Assembly: GCA_902462525.1 (NCBI GenBank)
Contig: CABQCA010000024.1
Location: 1-20,866, forward strand
Source: an uncultured Porphyromonadaceae bacterium
GTDB taxonomy: Bacteria; Bacteroidota; Bacteroidia; Bacteroidales; Muribaculaceae
Length of the DNA: 20,866 nt
Direction of reading: 5' to 3'
The notes beneath the pieces were generated by a model. It searched no databases. It had not been told where the DNA came from and saw nothing but the letters and a program-made list of their open reading frames with translations. Made by a program: the position numbers and the translations under genes. Positions 16,358 to 20,866 of this stretch are shown here, in pieces (position 1 is the stretch's first letter; each line of letters starts with the position of its first letter).

Positions 16358-16843
16358 TTATTGTGGAAGAATAACATCATCGGGAATCTCGGCCGGTTCT
16401 TCGTCGTAAACGAATTCGAAAGTAGAGTCGAGCGAACCGTCTTCTACCATTTCATCTACAATATCCCAGGAATCGATATCATCGTAGACATACTGGTCGA
16501 CAAAAATATCGTTACCGAGAGCTTCGGCCATCATCGGGTTTGATTCTATCGGCTGAAGACGACCGGTTCCGGTGAGCATGGTAAACATCTGAAGCATCAG
16601 CCATACGCCGGCAAACATAGCCGCCATGTAGACGTAAGGCCGCACGTGCTGCCAGAATGTACGCGGAACCTGTTCGGCTTCTATATCGTCGGGATGCTCC
16701 AGCTCGGCCCGCTCGGGCAGCCGTGCAATCAGACGGTCGGCAAACGCCTCGAAGTATCCTTCGGACACCTCAAGACCCGCCGACGGCCGCGCAAGACCTG
16801 CTTTCCGGGCTTTTTCAAGTATATGCTGTCTTTCGCTTTCCAT
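16358..16843 (-). CDS. One-helix membrane protein with acidic outer tail, candidate anti-sigma factor
   Basis: I do not recognise a named family. The 161 residues divide into a helical cytoplasmic-looking N-terminal part (1-66), one transmembrane helix (about 69-91, VYMAAMFAGVWLMLQMFTML) and an outer tail. The last 61 residues (101-161) contain 19 Asp or Glu and no Lys or Arg, an extreme composition with no clear domain. It sits 47 bases downstream of an ECF sigma gene and 4 bases upstream of a Spy-like periplasmic protein. The order is the same kind as in known sigma systems with a small membrane anti-sigma factor followed by a periplasmic partner, such as RseA/RseB or CnrY/CnrX. Topology and context suggest the N-terminal part holds the sigma factor and the acidic tail meets a periplasmic or metal ligand. 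Both are inferences. Confidence 0.75.
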   Translation of the reverse strand: MESERQHILEKARKAGLARPSAGLEVSEGYFEAFADRLIARLPERAELEHPDDIEAEQVPRTFWQHVRPYVYMAAMFAGVWLMLQMFTMLTGTGRLQPIESNPMMAEALGNDIFVDQYVYDDIDSWDIVDEMVEDGSLDSTFEFVYDEEPAEIPDDVILPQ

Positions 16844-16890
16844 TTATATCAACCAATTTATATAATATGACTCGTCACACAGCCTAAGGT

Positions 16891-17460
16891 TTAATCGCCA
16901 TGGTCGAATTGCTCCATGTACTTTTCTATTTTTTTCACCGCAAGATGATAGGAAGCCTTGAGAGCGCCCACCGTTGTGCCTAAAATTTCCGACATATCCT
17001 CGTACTTCATGTCGTCGAAATATTTCATATTGAACACAAGCCGCTGCTTTTCAGGAAGAGAGGCCACAGCTGCGCGCAGATGCGCCCCAAGGGTGTCGCC
17101 GTCGATATCGGGCGAGGCGGCAACTCCGGCAGCAGCGGCGCCGTCGGGGTCGTCGAGCGACACGCCTGCCCGGCGCTTTTCTTTTTCGAGAAAGGTTATG
17201 GCTTCGTTGATAGCTATCTTATGAAGCCATGTCGACAGTTTGGCATCGCCGCGGAAATTTTCAAGCGAATTCCACGCTTTCATGAATGTATTCTGCAACA
17301 GATCGTCGGCGTCGTCGGCATTGAGCACCATGCGGCGTATTTGCCAGTACAGAGGCTGACTGTACTCGCGCACGACATCACCGAAGGCCGCACGTACCGT
17401 CTCCGGATTGCGCAGCCGTGCCGTCAGTGCGTCGGTATGTTTCTGTGCGTCGTCAGCCAT
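16891..17460 (-). CDS. ECF-type RNA polymerase sigma factor
   Basis: Of normal ECF size (189 residues from 17460). Region 2 is at about residues 25-95 (WQIRRMVLNADDADDLLQNTFMKAWNSLENFRGDAKLSTWLHKIAINEAITFLEKEKR), and region 4 at about 130-185 (LPEKQRLVFNMKYFDDMKYEDMSEILGTTVGALKASYHLAVKKIEKYM). The linker between them is long and rich in Ala and Gly. The Met at 17460 (MADDAQKH) is the only reasonable start: the in-frame TTG at 17469 would lie inside the promoter's -7 box. The predicted transcript begins only a few bases before this ATG. The gene heads a run with a one-helix protein, a Spy-like protein and an FNT channel. It is unrelated in detail to the other sigma factor in the window, and its regulon is unknown. 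Confidence 0.93.
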   Translation of the reverse strand: MADDAQKHTDALTARLRNPETVRAAFGDVVREYSQPLYWQIRRMVLNADDADDLLQNTFMKAWNSLENFRGDAKLSTWLHKIAINEAITFLEKEKRRAGVSLDDPDGAAAAGVAASPDIDGDTLGAHLRAAVASLPEKQRLVFNMKYFDDMKYEDMSEILGTTVGALKASYHLAVKKIEKYMEQFDHGD

Positions 17461-17466
17461 AATGTG

Positions 17467-17498
17467 CAAAATTAATAAATTCCGACCACATGCACAAA
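17467..17498 (-). promoter_or_regulatory. Promoter for the second sigma-factor operon, nearly leaderless
   Basis: On the minus strand TTTG (17498-17495) and TAATTTTG (17474-17467) are separated by 20 bases, an exact match to the Bacteroidota housekeeping consensus. Transcription should start near 17463, so the ATG at 17460 would be only a few bases from the 5' end. The -33 box lies in the U-tract of the upstream terminator. The match implies housekeeping-sigma transcription; any autoregulation by the ECF factor is not visible here. Confidence 0.78.
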
Positions 17499-17531
17499 TA
17501 AAATAGAAACGCCCCGGTGTTGCGGGGCGTT
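17495..17531 (-). terminator. Terminator of the PadR/PspC transcript
   Basis: AACGCCCC (17508-17515) and GGGGCGTT (17524-17531) form a perfect 8-base stem with an 8-base loop. On the minus strand it is followed by a T-rich run down to about 17495. It lies 127 bases after the PspC gene stop and ends on the -33 box of the sigma operon promoter. Confidence 0.82.
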
Positions 17532-17579
17532 ATAGGAGATTAGGATATTGTGACGTTAGGAAGTTAGGAAATAGGGAGA
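17532..17579. repeat. Degenerate 8-base tandem repeat (TTAGGAnA)
   Basis: Six consecutive octamers read ATAGGAGA, TTAGGATA, TTGTGACG, TTAGGAAG, TTAGGAAA, TAGGGAGA. TTAGGA begins at 17540, 17556 and 17564, all multiples of 8 apart. It lies in the non-coding tail between the PspC stop and its terminator. The rest of that tail (17580-17657) is AT-rich and shows no gene. Confidence 0.6.
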
Positions 17580-17657
17580 TATGGTCTAAATGGGAATTAA
17601 GGAACCATTATCTTAACTTTATAAACTTTCTCAACTTCCATTTACTACATATTACCT

Positions 17658-18698
17658 TCACATGCCGGCTACCATCAGCGAAAGGGTGATGCCGAAAGAA
17701 ATGAGTACTATTTCCATGATTAATGCTGTGATTTTTAATGTTCTTGAGGCAGGTCGGGCGTTAAAGAGTGCGCAAGCCGCCGTCCACACCAGAGCTGATG
17801 CTGCAATTACGCCTACGATGCTCCATACGAGAATCATGGCTGCGATAATTCCGGCACCCTCCCACGGCAAATTCTCGAACGGCAGCGTTTCGATTCCTAA
17901 TCCTATGCCTAACTGGCATATGAGCACGGTCATGAATACGACGAGACCGCCGAAAAGCGTAAGCAATGCTATAAGGCCGAAAAATCCGAGTATTACTTTA
18001 CCTATGACCGAGAAAATTGTCGAAAAAAAACCGGCGGAGTCCTCCCGCTGCTCCGAACCGGCGGCTGCCGGGCTGCTGGCCATGAATTCCTGGCCCACGG
18101 TGTCGACATTGACGGGTTCGCCTCTCATTTCGAGGATTTTTGCGGGCGTATCGGCAGGCGGAATAATCATCCACGCAATAAGGTAGACGAGAATGAGGGC
18201 AAAACCTATGCCCCATGAGAAACCGGCAACGGTGAGCACGGCGAAGAAAAGACGCAGTATATTGGCATTCCAGTTAAGGTATGCGGCGAGACCACCTAAA
18301 ACGCCTCCGAACACCTTGTTTTTCATGTTACGGTACAGACGCTTGCGTTTGGGCAGATTGAACTCAACAAAGGGTTTGCTTTCATCCTTTGGAGCCTGCT
18401 GCGGGTCATCGGGCTGAGTTTCGTCCCTGACATTTTCCTGGCCTGAAATCTGCTCGGGGCGTCCCATGGTCTCGATCACCGAAGCTACGTCGGCACGTAC
18501 TATCACCGCGGCACCCGATGCTATCCGCTCGGAGAAAAGTTCGCGTATACGGCTCTCGATATCGCTCACGATTTCGTCGCCCTCAATGCCGTAAAAGGTG
18601 TTTTTAAGCTGAAGAAGATAGTCCTGAAGCATCAGGTAGGCATCTTCGTCGATATAGAAAATTTGGCCGTCAATATTGGCCGGAAATGTGCGTTTCAT
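17658..18698 (-). CDS. PspC-domain membrane protein
   Basis: A 346-residue inner-membrane protein with a PspC domain, a family tied to envelope stress and membrane integrity. The N-terminal part (1-90) is soluble (FPANIDGQIFYIDEDAYLMLQDYLLQL...IVSDIESRIRELFSERI...VIETMGRP), a pattern typical of Bacteroidota PspC proteins. The PspC domain spans about 115-185 (KRLYRNMKNKVFGGVLGGLAAYLNW, two helices, then LVYLIAWMIIPPADTP). Four or more further hydrophobic segments follow (about 224-262, 280-312 and 321-343). Its start overlaps the PadR stop by one base (TAATG), so translation is coupled and PadR is the obvious regulator. No PspA homologue is in the window, so the E. coli-style Psp mechanism should not be assumed. 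Confidence 0.9.
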   Translation of the reverse strand: MKRTFPANIDGQIFYIDEDAYLMLQDYLLQLKNTFYGIEGDEIVSDIESRIRELFSERIASGAAVIVRADVASVIETMGRPEQISGQENVRDETQPDDPQQAPKDESKPFVEFNLPKRKRLYRNMKNKVFGGVLGGLAAYLNWNANILRLFFAVLTVAGFSWGIGFALILVYLIAWMIIPPADTPAKILEMRGEPVNVDTVGQEFMASSPAAAGSEQREDSAGFFSTIFSVIGKVILGFFGLIALLTLFGGLVVFMTVLICQLGIGLGIETLPFENLPWEGAGIIAAMILVWSIVGVIAASALVWTAACALFNARPASRTLKITALIMEIVLISFGITLSLMVAGM

Positions 18699-19063
18699 TA
18701 TTCTTCGGGGTTAATGGGTGGAGGTGTGGGAGTGGAGGGAGGGAGGAGAATGTGGTTGACCGTGCGCTGGATTTCGTCCCAGGAATCTTTAAGCTGATCG
18801 AGAAACTGCAGGCCTACGGGCGTGAGCGAGTAGTACTTCCGGGGCGGTCCCGATGGTGACTCCTGCCAGCGATAGGCCAGCAGGCCATCGTTCTTCAGGC
18901 GGGTGAGAAGCGGATAGAGAGTGCCTTCCATCACTATCAGATGGGCGTCCTTCATGCTCGCAATTATCTCGGAGGCGTAGGCGTCGCCGCGACGGAGCAG
19001 GAGCAGCACACAGAATTCCAGCATCCCCTTGCGCATCTGCGATTTCAGATTGTCGATGTTCAT
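18698..19063 (-). CDS. PadR-family transcriptional regulator
   Basis: A 121-residue winged-helix repressor. The N-terminal block QMRKGMLEFCVLLLLRRGDAYASEIIASM, the recognition region LIVMEGTLYPLLTRLKNDGLLAYRWQ and the wing PPRKYYSLTPVGLQFL are the standard PadR core. The short C-terminal helix (DSWDEIQRTVNHIL) gives the small subfamily 2-type size and is followed by a Pro/Thr tail. The ligand is unknown. The gene is coupled to the PspC gene that follows. Its own promoter carries dyads (see 19137-19160), which fits negative autoregulation of the PadR/PspC pair, as known for several PadR regulators. It is divergent from the TonB-dependent receptor gene; whether it also controls that gene is open. 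Confidence 0.93.
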   Translation of the reverse strand: MNIDNLKSQMRKGMLEFCVLLLLRRGDAYASEIIASMKDAHLIVMEGTLYPLLTRLKNDGLLAYRWQESPSGPPRKYYSLTPVGLQFLDQLKDSWDEIQRTVNHILLPPSTPTPPPINPEE

Positions 19064-19119
19064 TTCGTTTTTTTGTTAGGATTGTAGATTTATAGAGGGG
19101 TGCCTTTTTAATGACACTG

Positions 19120-19151
19120 CAAAGATAGGACGTTTTATAGTACTATGCAAT
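19120..19151 (-). promoter_or_regulatory. Promoter of the padR/pspC pair
   Basis: On the minus strand TATCTTTG (19127-19120) matches TAnnTTTG exactly. ATTG (19151-19148), three of four bases of the -33 box, stands 20 bases upstream. The predicted start is near 19116, giving a leader of about 53 bases. Confidence 0.72.
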
Positions 19152-19160
19152 ACCAAGTAC
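19137..19160. promoter_or_regulatory. Candidate PadR operator
   Basis: ATAGTACTAT (19137-19146) is a perfect 10-base palindrome lying between the -7 and -33 boxes of the padR promoter. GTACT (19140-19144) and AGTAC (19156-19160) also form an inverted repeat with an 11-base spacer that covers the -33 box. A repressor bound here would block the promoter. Assignment to PadR rests on position and symmetry only. Confidence 0.5.
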
Positions 19161-19193
19161 CTGAAAAACGCAATCACTTAACAATATTTCACA

Positions 19194-19225
19194 TTTGTAA
19201 CTTTCCGACTTTTTGAGTAATTTTG
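19194..19225 (+). promoter_or_regulatory. Promoter of the TonB-dependent receptor
   Basis: TTTG (19194-19197), 20 bases, then TAATTTTG (19218-19225): an exact consensus match. The expected transcript start is near 19229, giving a leader of about 78 bases that contains the small ORF at 19263. No riboswitch fold or Fur-like box was recognised in it. Confidence 0.82.
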
Positions 19226-19262
19226 CAGACTCTAAAGGTAAGCATCAGTATCACAGATAATT

Positions 19263-19310
19263 ATGCGGACAAGGTACAGTTTCCAATCATTGCAACCAAC
19301 ATTTTTATGA
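19263..19310 (+). CDS. Possible 15-codon upstream ORF (leader peptide)
   Basis: ATG at 19263 opens a 15-codon frame (MRTRYSFQSLQPTFL). Its TGA stop (19308-19310) overlaps the ATG of the TonB-dependent receptor as ATGA. The overlap could couple translation, or the frame could arise by chance in a short leader. There is no obvious run of one amino acid of the attenuator kind, and I see no hairpin pair that would make a classic attenuator. Confidence 0.35.
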   Translation: MRTRYSFQSLQPTFL

Positions 19311-20866
19311 AAAAATATATACTATTTATATTGCTGGCTATACTAACAGTAGCCGCAAATGCGCAGGTTTCCGATACCAATATAAACGGCCACGTAATCG
19401 ACAAAGAGACCGGCGAGCATCTGCCGTTCTATCTCGTCACCATTCCCTCGCAGAAAGCAGGCACCACCACCGATGCCTCGGGCCACTATGTCCTTCGTAA
19501 CCTGAAAGCCGGCGAAGTGACCGTCGAAGCCTCCTACACAGGATATGTGACCGTGAAGAAGAAAGTAAACCTCTTTGCCGGCCAGACGCTTGAACTTAAC
19601 TTCGAGGTCGAACCCGACGCCATGATGCTCGAACAGGTTGTGGTGACAGGCACAAAAAGCGAACTTAAACGCCGCCACAGTCCGTCGCTGGTGAGCATAG
19701 TCGACGACCGCATCTTCAGTCTGGTCGATGCGGCTTCGCTTGCCGACGGCCTCTGCTACCAGCCGGGAGTCCGGGTGGAAAACGACTGCCAGAACTGCGG
19801 TTTCACGCAGGTACGCATCAACGGTCTCGACGGCCATTATTCGCAGATTCTGATGAACTCGAGGCCGGTATTTTCGGCTCTCGCGGGCGTTTACGGTCTC
19901 GAGCAGATTCCGGCGAATATGATCGACCGCGTCGAGGTGATGCGCGGCGGAGGTTCGGCTCTTTTCGGTTCGTCGGCAATCGGAGGCACTGTCAACATAA
20001 TAACGAAAGATCCGACCACAAACTATGCCGAAGTGAGCCATTCGCTCACTTCGACAGGCGTGAGCGGAGCCCTCGACAACAATACGACCTTCAATGCATC
20101 GGTTGTCGGCCATAACAATGAAATAGGCCTTACCGTCTACGGCCAGAACCGCAGCCGCGACGGTTACGACCACGACGGCGACGGGTTCACCGAAATCCCC
20201 GAAATCAAAAGCCAGACCCTGGGAGCCCGCACAAACATGCGCATTACGCCCGACACCCGGCTCACCGCCGAGTACCATGCCACTCATGAGTACCGCCGCG
20301 GCGGCGACCGGATTGACAATCCGCCTCACATGGCAATGGTAGCCGAGCAAGTAGAACACAACAATCACGGAGGCGAACTGGCCTTCGATGCGTGGTCGGC
20401 CGAGCGCGACAGGCATTTCAACGTTTTCGGCGCCCTGCAGAGCATACGCCGCAAAAGCTACTACGGCAGCAACATGGACCCCGACGCCTACGGCCGGACC
20501 AACGACCTGACAGCCACAGCCGGCGCGCAATGGACACAATCGTTCGCCAGGGTTCTTTTCATGCCGGCCGAATTCATAGGCGGAGTGGAATACAGCCACA
20601 ACTATCTCCACGATGTCACCATAGGCTACAATCACGACATCAGCCAACGTGTGAACATCTATAGTGCCTATGCGCAGAACGAATGGCGCGACGAACGCTG
20701 GGGATTTCTCGTTGGAGCACGCCTCGACAAACATTCGATGATTCACAATCCGATAGTGTCGCCGCGTGTCAACATCCGTTTCAATCCGTCGGACCGCATG
20801 AACTTCCGCCTGTCGTACTCCACCGGCTTCCGTTCGCCCCAGGCCTACGACGAGGACTTTCACATA
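19307..20866 (+). CDS. TonB-dependent outer-membrane receptor, N-terminal part (3' end outside window)
   Basis: Imports a ligand such as a heme, siderophore, corrinoid or other scarce nutrient across the outer membrane with TonB energy. The first 520 codons are present. Residues 1-20 are a signal peptide (KKYILFILLAILTVAANAQ). Residues about 24-105 are a carboxypeptidase-regulatory-like beta domain (INGHVIDKETGEHLPFYLVTIP), common in Bacteroidota receptors. A TonB-box-like stretch LEQVVVTGT (108-116) leads into the plug (about 120-240), with QILMNSRPV, IDRVEVMRGGGSALFGSSAIGGTVNIIT. Barrel strands follow to the edge (GFRSPQAYDEDFHI). The plug has Cys150, Cys161 and Cys164, the last two as CQNC. 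The family looks closer to CirA/BtuB/heme-type receptors than to SusC, and no SusD gene is visible. The ATG at 19307 overlaps the upstream ORF stop. Confidence 0.94.
   Translation, partial: MKKYILFILLAILTVAANAQVSDTNINGHVIDKETGEHLPFYLVTIPSQKAGTTTDASGHYVLRNLKAGEVTVEASYTGYVTVKKKVNLFAGQTLELNFEVEPDAMMLEQVVVTGTKSELKRRHSPSLVSIVDDRIFSLVDAASLADGLCYQPGVRVENDCQNCGFTQVRINGLDGHYSQILMNSRPVFSALAGVYGLEQIPANMIDRVEVMRGGGSALFGSSAIGGTVNIITKDPTTNYAEVSHSLTSTGVSGALDNNTTFNASVVGHNNEIGLTVYGQNRSRDGYDHDGDGFTEIPEIKSQTLGARTNMRITPDTRLTAEYHATHEYRRGGDRIDNPPHMAMVAEQVEHNNHGGELAFDAWSAERDRHFNVFGALQSIRRKSYYGSNMDPDAYGRTNDLTATAGAQWTQSFARVLFMPAEFIGGVEYSHNYLHDVTIGYNHDISQRVNIYSAYAQNEWRDERWGFLVGARLDKHSMIHNPIVSPRVNIRFNPSDRMNFRLSYSTGFRSPQAYDEDFHI

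Noticed and set aside
16844..16865. Inverted repeat TTATAT-N10-ATATAA just upstream of the one-helix protein gene
   Set aside because: Short and purely A/T in an A/T-rich spacer; expected by chance.
19343..20863. 506-codon open frame on the minus strand opposite the TonB receptor
   Set aside because: The plus strand has an unmistakable receptor with signal peptide, plug and barrel. The minus frame has no recognisable domain and arises from codon bias in the complementary strand.
1..20866. CRISPR array, tRNA, rRNA, transposase, phage or toxin-antitoxin genes
   Set aside because: Looked for on both strands; no regular spaced repeats, cloverleaf-like segments or recognisable proteins of these kinds were found.

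Overview
The window looks like a chromosomal segment of a Bacteroidota bacterium, most likely order Bacteroidales and possibly a Muribaculaceae-type gut lineage (the family level is inference). The evidence is a NigD-like lipoprotein, PorT-type outer-membrane barrels, a TonB receptor with a carboxypeptidase-regulatory-like N-terminal domain, a PadR/PspC pair, a LysM/periplasmic-binding fusion, and five promoters matching the Bacteroidota -33/-7 consensus (TTTG, 19-21 bases, TAnnTTTG). No rRNA, tRNA, CRISPR array, insertion sequence or phage gene was seen.

Layout. (a) 1-603: the C-terminal half of a PLP aminotransferase, closed by a bidirectional terminator. (b) 3290-670, minus strand: a NigD-like lipoprotein, then an ECF sigma factor whose stop overlaps the start of a protein joining a cytoplasmic anti-sigma-like segment, one membrane helix and an outer-membrane-type beta-barrel domain. 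(c) 12503-3397, minus strand: a run of eight closely spaced or overlapping genes behind one good promoter. These are a LysM/binding-protein fusion, a PorT-type barrel, phosphate butyryltransferase, butyrate kinase, acyl-CoA synthetase, biotin synthase, a SpoU-family RNA methyltransferase and RadA. The middle of this run has a clear acyl-CoA theme. (d) 12610-15106, plus strand: a polysaccharide flippase and a family-2 glycosyltransferase, divergent from (c). (e) 17460-15103, minus strand: a second ECF sigma factor, a one-helix protein with a very acidic outer tail, a Spy/CpxP-like periplasmic protein and a formate/nitrite-family channel. (f) 19063-17658, minus strand: a PadR regulator and a PspC-domain membrane protein, with a terminator that runs directly into the promoter of (e). 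(g) 19307 to the end, plus strand: a TonB-dependent receptor, divergent from PadR and preceded by a 15-codon upstream ORF.

Functional theme. Three envelope-facing regulatory modules lie close together: two ECF sigma operons and PadR/PspC. They surround housekeeping and metabolic genes. The two sigma operons have different candidate sensing arms. One ends in a barrel domain carried on the anti-sigma-like protein itself. The other uses a separate Spy-like periplasmic protein and appears to be co-transcribed with an anion channel. No clearly alien island is present. The most unusual items are the sigma/barrel fusion, the four-gene sigma-Spy-channel operon with a nearly leaderless start, the acyl-activation gene run with a C-terminally extended butyrate kinase, and the regulatory DNA between PadR and the TonB receptor.
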